Of a stretch of DNA of 64,000 bases, positions 18,215-26,936 are shown in pieces. The notes below the pieces were generated by a model. It did no database searches. It saw only the letters and a list, made by a program, of their open reading frames with translations, and was not told the DNA's origin. The stretch spans positions 109,799 through 173,798 of the forward strand of contig URGJ01000002.1 in NCBI GenBank assembly GCA_900547445.1. Direction: 5' to 3'. Made by a program: the position numbers and the translations under genes. This stretch comes from an uncultured Oscillospiraceae bacterium (GTDB lineage Bacteria > Bacillota > Clostridia > Oscillospirales > Acutalibacteraceae). Every line of letters begins with the position of its first letter. Positions within the stretch are counted from its first letter, which is position 1.

Positions 18215-19093
18215 ATGCAAATTTCATTGCGTGACAAAAGCCAGGTCAGGCGTTATACACGTTCAAAATTCGGCAATTTTGTAATTTTCTTTTGTTTGGT
18301 TCTTGCAGGCATTTTTATGCTGCTTCCTATGATTTATACCATTATTTCGTCCTTTAAGCCTTTAGAGGAAATTCTTGTATATCCACCTAAATTTTTTGTA
18401 AAAAGACCCACGCTTATAAATTATCTTTCGCTGCCTTCGCTGCTTTCAAATCTTATGGTGCCGTTTTCACGCTATCTTTTTAACAGCGTGTTTGTGGCGG
18501 TTTGCGCAACATTTCTTCACGTTATAGCGGCTTCGGGCGCGGCTTATGTTTTTACGGTGTATAAGCGCTTTAAAATCATTACGCTTACTTTTATTATAGT
18601 TCAGTTTTCTTTGCTTTTTAACGCTTATACGCTGGCTGTTCCGCAGTATTTTATATTTGCTAAGCTAAATATGCTTAACACGTATTTTGTATATATACTG
18701 CCAGCTATTCCATCAGCGTTGGGTGTATTCCTTATGAAGCAGTTTATGGAGGGAAGCATTCCCCACTCTGTTATAGAGGCGGCAAAAATCGACGGTGCGG
18801 GTACTATCAGAATTTTCGGCGTAATAATTATGCCTATGGTAAAACCCGCTTGGATGACGCTTGTTTTGCTTACCTTCAGTTCCACTTGGTCAATGTCATC
18901 TTCAAATATGGTTTTCAGCGAGCAGATAAAGCTGTTGCCTAATATTATGTCGCAGATTGCATCCGGCGGTCTTGCCCGTATGGGAGCTTCAATGGCATCA
19001 AGCGTGCTTATGATGCTGCCGCCAATGATTATTTATCTTTTTTCGCAAAACAACATAATCGAAACTATGAGCAATGCGGGTATGAAGGATTAA
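18215..19093 (+). CDS. Sugar ABC transporter permease, LplC/MalG type (set 1)
   Basis: A 292-residue inner-membrane permease with about six helices. The EAA loop reads EAAKIDGAGTIRIFGVIIMP near residues 188-208. An early SSFKPLEEIL after the first helix is typical of the MalG/LplC branch. GGAGG lies 9 bases before the ATG. The next gene's ATG lies 10 bases after its stop, so it is tightly coupled to the YIP1/NHL gene. It pairs with the preceding permease and the 958-residue binding protein. Confidence 0.92.
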   Translation: MQISLRDKSQVRRYTRSKFGNFVIFFCLVLAGIFMLLPMIYTIISSFKPLEEILVYPPKFFVKRPTLINYLSLPSLLSNLMVPFSRYLFNSVFVAVCATFLHVIAASGAAYVFTVYKRFKIITLTFIIVQFSLLFNAYTLAVPQYFIFAKLNMLNTYFVYILPAIPSALGVFLMKQFMEGSIPHSVIEAAKIDGAGTIRIFGVIIMPMVKPAWMTLVLLTFSSTWSMSSSNMVFSEQIKLLPNIMSQIASGGLARMGASMASSVLMMLPPMIIYLFSQNNIIETMSNAGMKD

Positions 19094-19103
19094 GGTGGAA
19101 AAA

Positions 19104-21230
19104 ATGCGCAGAACAAAACGTTGTATAATTATTTTATTTTTAAGCGTTCTTAGTGCCTCTCTGCTTTCTACTAATGCTGCGGCGCTCAGTAAGGATAATA
19201 TTCCGTATGACAGCTATCAGTATTGGACATATCAAAACGGCGGATATGCTGTTATGCCCCAGCCCGATTGCTATGTTCCGGAGTTTTCCCTAAGCGGCAA
19301 TGAGCTTATATCCGAGCCCTTTATTGAGCCTACGGCAATAGCGGGGGATAAGGAACTGTATATTCTTGACAGCGGCGCTTCAAAAGTTGTGGTTTTGGAT
19401 AGGGAATATAAGCTTTCCCGTGTGATTGCGGATATCAGCTACATGGGCGAGCCGTTAAAGTTTGACGGCGCCCGCGGTATATATGTAGATAGCAACAGTA
19501 ATCTTTATATATGCGATACACAGCATGAAAGAATAATTATATTAAACAGTACAGGCGAGGTTACACGGCTTATCGGCAGACCTGTTTCCGATATAATACC
19601 TGAAACCCTAAAATTTAACCCTATAAGTGTTACTGTGGATTCACGCGGCAATCTGTTGGTGCTTTCCGAAGGCTGTTACTACGGCGCTATGGTGTTTGAC
19701 AATGAGTATAACTTCACAAATTTCTTTGGCTCCAACATAGTTTCTGCCACGGTGTTTGATTTTATTAAGGAGCTTATAACCGACGTTTTCACGACTGACG
19801 CCAAGCGGCAGGCGTCGCTGCAGGCATTGCCCTTTACATTTTCCGATTTATGCTACGACAACGGCTTTTTGTATACCGTTTCAGATATCACACAAAACGG
19901 AAAAGGTCAGCTTCGTAAGCTTACCTTTGACGGCACCAACATTTACGGCGGCGCGGGCAAATCGGACAGCATACGCTTTGGCGTAAAGGGAGGAGGCACA
20001 AAGCTTGCAAACAATAGCTATATCGACAGCAATCTTATTTCGGTAGCGCTTGATTCTTATGGAAATGTGTATGCGCTTGACAGCGGATATGAAAAGGTAT
20101 ATGTATACAATCAACAGTGCGATCTGCTTACCGTTTTCGGCGGCGGTATGGGCTCAGGCAATCAGGTGGGGACTTTCAGCGATTCCTGTGATATAACCTT
20201 TTTCGGAGAGGATTGCATAGTTCTTGATAAAACCCAAAAAACCTTTACCGTCTTTACAGTTACCGATTACGGCAAGAATTTGTTTAGGGCGAACAGCGCT
20301 TTGCTTGCGGGTGATTATCAGGACGCAAAGCAGTATTGGGAAAAGGTAAATCTTGAAGACCCTTATAATCAAAAGGCATATACCGGCATTGCCCGCGCGC
20401 TTATTGAAACCGAGGATTATAATACAGCTATGGAAATTGCCCGCAAGGGTGACGATGGCTATTCCTATCAGCTTGCCTTTTATCAGGTAAGACAGCGGTT
20501 TATAAATAATCACTTTTTATGGATTTTTATAATTGCGGTAGCGGCGCTTATTGCCCTTATTTGGTTAGCCTTTTACACCAAGAGGAACAGCGATAAGGCG
20601 CTTATTAAAAATGTTAAGCTGCGCAACTTTACGCATATTATAATCCACCCCGTAAATGCGTTTGGCAATATACGCAACGGGGCGGGTTCACTGCTGGTTG
20701 CAAGTGTTATGCTGCTTATGCTTTACGTATCACAGGTTCTGGCAATTACCTCCTGCGGCTTCATGCATCGGACATATGACCGCAGTAACTATAACTCCTT
20801 TTTAACCTTTCTCGGCACCACGGGTGTGGCGATTCTGTTTATAACGCTTAATTACCTTGTATCCACCCTTATGCAGGGAAGAGGCCGCTTTAAGGATGTT
20901 TACATAGCGGTAGGCTATTCTATAACACCGCTGGTACTTTATAATTTCCTTTATCTTGTTCTCTCTCAGGTTCTGGTTTATGATGAAGCCTCAATATTCT
21001 TTGTTTTTGAAACAATAGCTTGGGTGTGGACGATTTTCCTTATAATAATAGGACTTACGATAATACACGATTACGAATTCGGCAGTCTTGTAAAAAGCGT
21101 TGCAATAACCTTAATCGGTATGGTTATAGCGGTATTTCTGGGACTTCTGGTACTAACACTGTTTCAGAATCTATACAACTTTTTCAGAGACTTGATAAAA
21201 GAGTTTTTACTGCATCAAAGCCTTAAATAG
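19104..21230 (+). CDS. Secreted NHL-repeat protein with a YIP1 membrane domain
   Basis: About 708 residues. A signal peptide (IIILFLSVLSASLLSTNAAA) is followed by beta-propeller-like NHL repeats (about 60-400: EPTAIAGDKELYILDSGASKVVVLD, GIYVDSNSNLYICDTQHERI, SVALDSYGNVYALDSGYEKV). A short TPR-like helical segment (ALLAGDYQDAKQYWEKVNLED) comes next, then one helix (about 475-495) and a C-terminal YIP1-type bundle of about five helices (HPVNAFGNIRNGAG onward). This architecture recurs beside LplBC permeases in Firmicutes; its role is unknown to me, perhaps a sensor or an assembly factor for the importer. The ATG at 19104 follows AAGGTGG at 5 bases; the in-frame GTG at 19095 lies inside that site. 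Confidence 0.78.
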   Translation: MRRTKRCIIILFLSVLSASLLSTNAAALSKDNIPYDSYQYWTYQNGGYAVMPQPDCYVPEFSLSGNELISEPFIEPTAIAGDKELYILDSGASKVVVLDREYKLSRVIADISYMGEPLKFDGARGIYVDSNSNLYICDTQHERIIILNSTGEVTRLIGRPVSDIIPETLKFNPISVTVDSRGNLLVLSEGCYYGAMVFDNEYNFTNFFGSNIVSATVFDFIKELITDVFTTDAKRQASLQALPFTFSDLCYDNGFLYTVSDITQNGKGQLRKLTFDGTNIYGGAGKSDSIRFGVKGGGTKLANNSYIDSNLISVALDSYGNVYALDSGYEKVYVYNQQCDLLTVFGGGMGSGNQVGTFSDSCDITFFGEDCIVLDKTQKTFTVFTVTDYGKNLFRANSALLAGDYQDAKQYWEKVNLEDPYNQKAYTGIARALIETEDYNTAMEIARKGDDGYSYQLAFYQVRQRFINNHFLWIFIIAVAALIALIWLAFYTKRNSDKALIKNVKLRNFTHIIIHPVNAFGNIRNGAGSLLVASVMLLMLYVSQVLAITSCGFMHRTYDRSNYNSFLTFLGTTGVAILFITLNYLVSTLMQGRGRFKDVYIAVGYSITPLVLYNFLYLVLSQVLVYDEASIFFVFETIAWVWTIFLIIIGLTIIHDYEFGSLVKSVAITLIGMVIAVFLGLLVLTLFQNLYNFFRDLIKEFLLHQSLK

Positions 21231-21272
21231 GTTTTGTCTGACTAATAATTTTTACCATGGGTGGTGAAAAGC

Positions 21273-23480
21273 TTGAATAGAATATTTAAACCGTTTTCCC
21301 TTTTGGCGTTGGTGCTGAGCTTTGCATTTTGCTTTGCAGGCTGCGGAAAAACCACATCTGCAGTCTTTGATGAATCATCATTCCGTTTCAAGGTGCAGGG
21401 CGAGGAATTGGAATCGGAGGTTATGGCGGAAAACGGTGAATTCTCATTGTATTGGGACGCCGAGCGCGCCGCTGTTATGTTGCTTGAAAACGGCAAGCCG
21501 ATTATTGGCAGTATCCCGGAAGATGAATATATGAATCCTCAGCTTTCGGACAGAATACTGAAAAACCTAACCTCTCACGTAATTATAGAATATATCGATA
21601 ACGACACAAAGAATCTTGAAAAAATGGATTCATATTCCGAATGTCTGGAAAATGGCAGAATTTTAGGCGAAAAAACCGAAAAGGGATTTCGTATAAGCTA
21701 TTGTTTTGATAAAGTGAACATTATAATTCCCGTGGATTATGAACTGCATAACGGCTACATAGAGGCATCGGTTTCAACCAAAAGCATCAAGGAAAACAAA
21801 ACCAAGCTTTACAGCATTTCGCTTATGACAAGTTTGGTAAGCTGTAAAAACAGCGCTGAGAACTACATCTTTTTGCCCGACGGCTCAGGGGCGTTATATT
21901 CCTGTTCTGATACGCTATCGGAGCAAAGCTACTGGATACCGATGTACGGCGGCGATCCCTCTTCACTTGATCTTGTTAAGTACCGCAATACCGCCGCGGC
22001 GAGATTACCTGTTTTCGGTGTTAAGAACAACGATAAGGCAATATGCGCTATTATAACGGGCGGTAGTGAATGCGCCCGGATTAACGCCACTACTTCGGCG
22101 GGTTCAGGCTATTCAAACGCTTATGCCACCTTTGTTCTGCGCGGGTATACCGAAGTTTCAATATCAGGTATCTGGGGCAGAGCGGTTGTGGTTCCAACCT
22201 ACAGCGACAAAATGACTGTAAATCAGACGCTTTCGGTGAGGTATTACCCATTGAGCGGCGAAAAATCAGCATATATGCAGATGGCAGATTGCTACCGCAA
22301 TTACCTTATCTCAAAGTATGGTTTAGAAAAAACCGATTCGGATAAACAGCTTTATCTCAATCTTACAATGGCGGCAACACTCAAAAAGTTTTATTTCGGT
22401 ATTCCCGCGGAAAAGGTTACCGCTCTTACCACCTGTAATCAAACTCAAAATATTTTAGAGGATATCGGTGACATAAAAACCGCGGTGCGTCTTGACGGTA
22501 TTCAGAAGGGCGGTATTGAAATAGGTAAGTTTGCTGGCAATTTTAAATTAGAGCAATTGGTTGCCAAGCAAAACGAGCTTGATACTCTGCTTAAATACGC
22601 AAAGGAAAAGAATGTGGCAGTTTATCCTAATTTTGATATCGTGCGTTTCCGCAAAGGGGTCAGCGGCTATAAAATGGCGGCATACTCGGCAAGCACAAGC
22701 AAATCTTTACAGTATTTTTATAATATTGCAAAGGGTGCGGAGGACCCATCCTCATATATATATTATCTAATAAATCCTCTGCTTCATATAACGGCAGCTC
22801 AAAGGGTAATCGCCGCCGTTTAGGAAAACGGCTTTGAGGGAGTTTCCTTTGGTACGCTTTCCAATATCTGCTACGGTGATTACCGTCAGCGTTCAACCTA
22901 TGTAGCTCGCGGCTTTGCAAACCGTGTAAACAGTATTTTAAAGGACGCAGGGAAAAACCTCTCGGTTATGGGCGAGGCGGCGAACGATTATGCCGCGGTT
23001 ATGTGCGATGATATTATATCCTCACCCACCTCTACGAGCCGTTACAACGGCGAAAGCAGGGGAATACCGTTTTATCAGCTGGTGTTTAAAGGCTATGTTC
23101 CGCTTTCGGGTGAAGCGGTAAATTTAAGTAACCTGCCCGCTCGTGAGCTGTTGTATAACGCGTCTTTAGGTATAGGCTCGCTTTATTCGGTTACTGATGA
23201 TGATACTACCGCCTTTAATTTATCGTTTTTCAGTCAGCTTTCCGGCGGTTCTTATTGGCAGCAAAACAATGAGATAAAGTCGGCGGTTGCTGATAATACC
23301 GATGCCTTTAAGGCGGCGCAGAATGAAAGTATAGAGGATTATGTTTTCCTTGCTGATAATATTACAAAAACCACCTTCAGCAACGGAAAATCAATTATAG
23401 CTAACTTTAATTCCGAAGATTATATTTACGGTGATAAGGTAGTTAAGTCGGGCGGATACATCGTTACGAAAGGGGGATGA
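21273..23480 (+). pseudogene. DUF5696 lipoprotein interrupted by an in-frame TAG
   Basis: Lipoprotein signal with lipobox FCFAGC, followed by a long DUF5696-type extracellular domain (FLPDGSGALY, PVFGVKNNDKAICAIITGG). The frame stops at TAG 22821-22823, codon 517 counting from TTG 21273. The same frame then continues without a gap: ENGFEGVSFGTLSNICYGDY and on through YNGESRGIPFYQLVFKGY to TAA at 23480, a full length near 735 codons. No frameshift is involved, only one stop codon. TTG 21273 has the best spaced Shine-Dalgarno (GGTGGTGA); GTG 21261 or 21264 are alternatives. Its usual neighbours are LplBC permeases, as here. It may be a recent nonsense mutation, a polymorphism or assembly error, or read through. 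Confidence 0.8.
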
Positions 23481-23484
23481 TGGA

Positions 23485-24435
23485 ATGAAAAATAAAAATC
23501 CCGCAGCGGTTAAAAAGAGAAAATTCAAATCGATAGAAAGCCTTAAGGCAACCTACGGCAGAAGATTTGTGCTTATGTGGGAAATTGGTTTTGTGCTTTT
23601 CTTTCTTTTGCCCCTTGTGCAATCGGTATGGTTTGCATTTTCAAACGCCGACCCTGTGGATAAGTACGATAGTCTTATACCCTTTATAAGGGAAAAGTTT
23701 GCGGGGCTCACTCATTTTAAATTTTTGCTTTTTGAGCAAGCTGATTTTGTCGATAATTTTGTTGATTCCATTTCAATGTATCTTTATTCGCTGCCTTTGA
23801 TAATAGTGGTAAGCTTTATAATCGCGGTATTTTTAAACGATAATTTTCGCGGCAGACTCTTTTTCCGCGCGGTGTATTTTCTGCCCGTAATTATAGCGTC
23901 GGGCGCTGTTATGAGCATCATATCAAATGTATCCTCGGTAAACAGTATGATAGGAGGTGCCTCTGCTACGGCAACGGTTGTTGAATATAAATCGGTGGAT
24001 TTTGTAAATATGCTCAACAATATGGGTATAGATAATGAAATCACAAGCTTTGTAGAACAGGCAATATCCGCAATATTCAATCTTCTGTGGTCATCGGGTG
24101 TGCAGATAATTTTGTTTTTGGCGGGGCTTCAATCAATCCCTACCTCGCTTATCGAGGTTTCCCGTATAGAGGGCGCAACCGCTTGGGAACGGCTGTGGTA
24201 CATAACAGTACCTATGATGAAAGACATAATTTCGCTCAACCTTGTATACACCTCTATCGCGCTGTTAACATCAATCAGCAATCCTCTTATGACACAGATG
24301 TACGATGTCATAAATCAGGGTAAATACAATGTCGGTTCGGCAATGGTATGGCTCTATTGCCCCATAATTATGGCCATAGTGCTTGTTCTGCTGATGCTTA
24401 TGATGCGTATTGAAAAGCGGGGTGATGCACGATGA
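23485..24435 (+). CDS. Sugar ABC transporter permease, LplB/MalF type (set 2)
   Basis: A 316-residue permease starting 4 bases after the DUF5696 frame, with GGGGGATGATGG as ribosome binding region. Six helices are seen, the first near 29-47 (MWEIGFVLFFLLPLVQSVWF). The EAA loop is IEVSRIEGATAWERLWYITVP near residue 223-243. It carries a longer periplasmic-side loop between helices 3 and 4 (SSVNSMIGGASATATVVEYKSVDFV) than the set 1 permease. It overlaps the next permease gene by 4 bases (ATGA), which indicates translational coupling. Confidence 0.92.
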   Translation: MKNKNPAAVKKRKFKSIESLKATYGRRFVLMWEIGFVLFFLLPLVQSVWFAFSNADPVDKYDSLIPFIREKFAGLTHFKFLLFEQADFVDNFVDSISMYLYSLPLIIVVSFIIAVFLNDNFRGRLFFRAVYFLPVIIASGAVMSIISNVSSVNSMIGGASATATVVEYKSVDFVNMLNNMGIDNEITSFVEQAISAIFNLLWSSGVQIILFLAGLQSIPTSLIEVSRIEGATAWERLWYITVPMMKDIISLNLVYTSIALLTSISNPLMTQMYDVINQGKYNVGSAMVWLYCPIIMAIVLVLLMLMMRIEKRGDAR

Positions 24436-25421
24436 AAACGCCTAAGCTTTCTAAAGAAAAGCTTGCATCTGAAATAGAGTATTATAAAAGCGATCTCGGG
24501 CGCAAAAAGCTTGCCGAAAAATTTTCAGGCTTTGTATACTCTTTGTTTAGATACCTATTGCTTATAGGCATAGCATATATAGTGCTTTTTCCGTTACTTT
24601 ATATGGCGGCGCTGGCATTCAGACCATCTGAACAGCTTACAGACCCCACTGTTGTGTGGCTTTCAAAAAGCTACACGCTTGAAAATATTTTCAAGGCGAC
24701 CGAAGTGCTTGAATACTTTAAATCCCTTTGGTTTACGCTGCGCGTTGCAGTATTAAGCGCAATTGTTCAGGTCTTTTCCTCTTCTATCTGTGCGTACGGT
24801 CTTGCGAGATTTAAATTCAAGGAAAAGAATTTACTCTTCGGTCTTGTTATTTTTACGATAATCGTACCCCAACAGGCAATACTTATCCCGATTTATTCAA
24901 ATTTTGTAAACTTTGATCCTTTAGGCCTTTTGGGACTTTTTGGGTTAGAGCCAATCAACCTTATAAATTCGGGATGGTCATTCTACTTGCCCGCAATATT
25001 CGCGGTTGGTATAAATTCCGGTCTTATGATATTCATATACAAGCAGTTTTTCCAAAGCTTCCCCGCAGAGCTTGAAGAAGCCGCGTGGATAGACGGTGCG
25101 GGACCTTTAAAAACCTTTTTGCGTATAGTGCTTCCCTCGTCGGGTGTGGCAACGCTTGTTGTGTCGCTGTTCTCGCTTGTATGGTATTGGAACGATTATA
25201 TGCTGTCCTCTCTGCTGTTCGAGGATGTACAACCGTTATCTGTGCGCCTTGTTCAGCTTGAAACGCAGATAACCCAGTTATCGTCAACAAGCAATATAGA
25301 GCTTGTTCGCAATTATCTTATGGCGGGATGTCTGCTTTATATACTGCCTATACTTATTTTCTACCTTTGCGTACAGAAGCGCTTTGTAGAAAGTATGGAA
25401 CGTGTTGGAATAGTCGGTTAA
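24432..25421 (+). CDS. Sugar ABC transporter permease, LplC/MalG type (set 2)
   Basis: A 329-residue permease, overlapping the stop of its partner in ATGA. An N-terminal cytoplasmic extension (about 30 residues, KLSKEKLASEIEYYKSDLGRKK) precedes the first helix. The EAA loop reads LEEAAWIDGAGPLKTFLRIVLP near residue 216-236. Together with the MalF-type partner and the lipoprotein that follows 38 bases later, it completes a second independent importer within the same locus. As with set 1, there is no ATPase gene nearby. Confidence 0.92.
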   Translation: MKTPKLSKEKLASEIEYYKSDLGRKKLAEKFSGFVYSLFRYLLLIGIAYIVLFPLLYMAALAFRPSEQLTDPTVVWLSKSYTLENIFKATEVLEYFKSLWFTLRVAVLSAIVQVFSSSICAYGLARFKFKEKNLLFGLVIFTIIVPQQAILIPIYSNFVNFDPLGLLGLFGLEPINLINSGWSFYLPAIFAVGINSGLMIFIYKQFFQSFPAELEEAAWIDGAGPLKTFLRIVLPSSGVATLVVSLFSLVWYWNDYMLSSLLFEDVQPLSVRLVQLETQITQLSSTSNIELVRNYLMAGCLLYILPILIFYLCVQKRFVESMERVGIVG

Positions 25422-25459
25422 ACGGCTTACAAAATAAAATAAAAAAGGAGAAAACATCT

Positions 25460-26902
25460 ATGAAAATCAAAAATGCTCTGGCACTTCTAATGGTATTGTC
25501 CATCTGCTTGTGTGCCGCAGGCTGCACAAAGCAAACCCTTATTGAGTCATACTATAGCGATACTCCTGTGGAGATGGAAATTGAAAACACGGATAATAAT
25601 AGTAATGACAATTCTTCAGATAATAAAACATCGAGCGCTGCGAGCGGCGGTTCTTCAACCGCAACCTCCACTCCTATAAGCTCCGAGGGTAAAAAGGCGC
25701 AGGGCGTTTATCCCGACCTTTCAGGCAAAACGGTTGTACGTCTGCTTTGGGAAAAGGTATCCACCGCAGATAAGGCAATATACGATAACTTCACCAAAGT
25801 AACAGGCGCCAAGGTAAAGACCACCGTTACCACATATAAGAATTATTTTACCAAGCTTTCGGCTATGGTAGCCGCAGGCACACGGGTGGACTCGGCATAT
25901 ATGCACCAGGAGCATTTCCCGCTGATGATTACCAAGGACTTGCTTATGCCTATAACAAAGTATGTTGATAAAAATGACGAGCTACTCGATTTTGAATTTA
26001 TGAATAAGTTCAAGTGGGACGGCGAATATTACGGCATTCAGCTTAAGGGCACCAATCAAAATCATATGGTAGTATTTTTTAATGAGGATATGTTCGCGGA
26101 AAAAGGGGTAAAAACTCCGCTTCAATATTATAACGAGGGCAATTGGAACTGGAATACCTTCTTAGAGCTTTGCAAAAAAATGGTTGAAAAGGATAATAAG
26201 GGAGATATTAAGGTTTACGGCTGTTGTGTAAACGATGTATCGTCTTTTGCAAGTTCAACCGGTAAGAATATAATCGATTATGACGGCAAACAGCTTGTCA
26301 ACAATATCCTTGATCCCGATATTATCTACGCATGGAAGTTTATTCGCGATATTGCCTGGGGCGATAACGGATACGCTATAAAGGACGCCGGAGTTCTTAC
26401 CGATTATTTAACCAACGGTAAATCGGCAATGGCAATCAACGGCGCATTTGCAGTAAACCGCGCTACCACAGCAGACAGCAATTCACAGCTTTATAAAATG
26501 AAGGATAAGTGGGATTGGGTACCGTTCCCCACTTATGTTGATCAGTCGGGAGCTGTTCGCGAGCACTATCAGCCTACGCTCTTCTGCCAGTGGAATGTGC
26601 CTAAAACCGCAAAGGAGCCTGAAGCCGGCTACTGGCTTAACCGCTTCTATCTTGATCCTTATAAGTATGAGGGTTCAAGCTTCAGCGAAAGCACTATACG
26701 CACCGACGCTGATAAAAAACGTCTTGAGAAAATGTACGCTATGAAATCCAGCGCCGACTTTATCGGAGGTGTAACGGGCGCGCAGGAATCCTATGATTTA
26801 ATTTGGGATTTACAGAATAAGTCTGCGGGCGATGTTGATTCGGTTGCAAATTCCTGGAAATCAAGGCTTGATAACGCAATCAAATCCTGCCTTAAGGGCT
26901 GA
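25460..26902 (+). CDS. Sugar-binding lipoprotein of ABC importer (set 2)
   Basis: A 480-residue family 1 extracellular solute-binding protein. The lipoprotein signal ends in the lipobox CLCAAGC. It is followed by a disordered Asn/Ser/Thr/Asp-rich tether (about 40-85) that spaces the binding domain from the membrane. The domain starts at KTVVRLLWEKVSTADKAIYDNFTK and includes NQNHMVVFFNEDMFAEKGVKTP. AAAAAAGGAG precedes ATG 25460. A longer in-frame reading upstream overlaps the permease and is not supported by a signal peptide. It should bind the oligosaccharide and hand it to the set 2 permeases. Confidence 0.9.
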   Translation: MKIKNALALLMVLSICLCAAGCTKQTLIESYYSDTPVEMEIENTDNNSNDNSSDNKTSSAASGGSSTATSTPISSEGKKAQGVYPDLSGKTVVRLLWEKVSTADKAIYDNFTKVTGAKVKTTVTTYKNYFTKLSAMVAAGTRVDSAYMHQEHFPLMITKDLLMPITKYVDKNDELLDFEFMNKFKWDGEYYGIQLKGTNQNHMVVFFNEDMFAEKGVKTPLQYYNEGNWNWNTFLELCKKMVEKDNKGDIKVYGCCVNDVSSFASSTGKNIIDYDGKQLVNNILDPDIIYAWKFIRDIAWGDNGYAIKDAGVLTDYLTNGKSAMAINGAFAVNRATTADSNSQLYKMKDKWDWVPFPTYVDQSGAVREHYQPTLFCQWNVPKTAKEPEAGYWLNRFYLDPYKYEGSSFSESTIRTDADKKRLEKMYAMKSSADFIGGVTGAQESYDLIWDLQNKSAGDVDSVANSWKSRLDNAIKSCLKG

Positions 26903-26936
26903 TTACTATAAAAATACTTGAAATGAGGATGAAATT

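Noticed and set aside
22821..22823. Genome-wide reassignment of TAG
   Set aside because: TAG is the natural stop of other genes, e.g. the seven-module surface protein at 35811-35813 and the GH-A enzyme at 37120.
25328..25459. Upstream start of the set 2 binding lipoprotein
   Set aside because: It overlaps the permease gene and would bury the lipobox signal peptide inside the chain.
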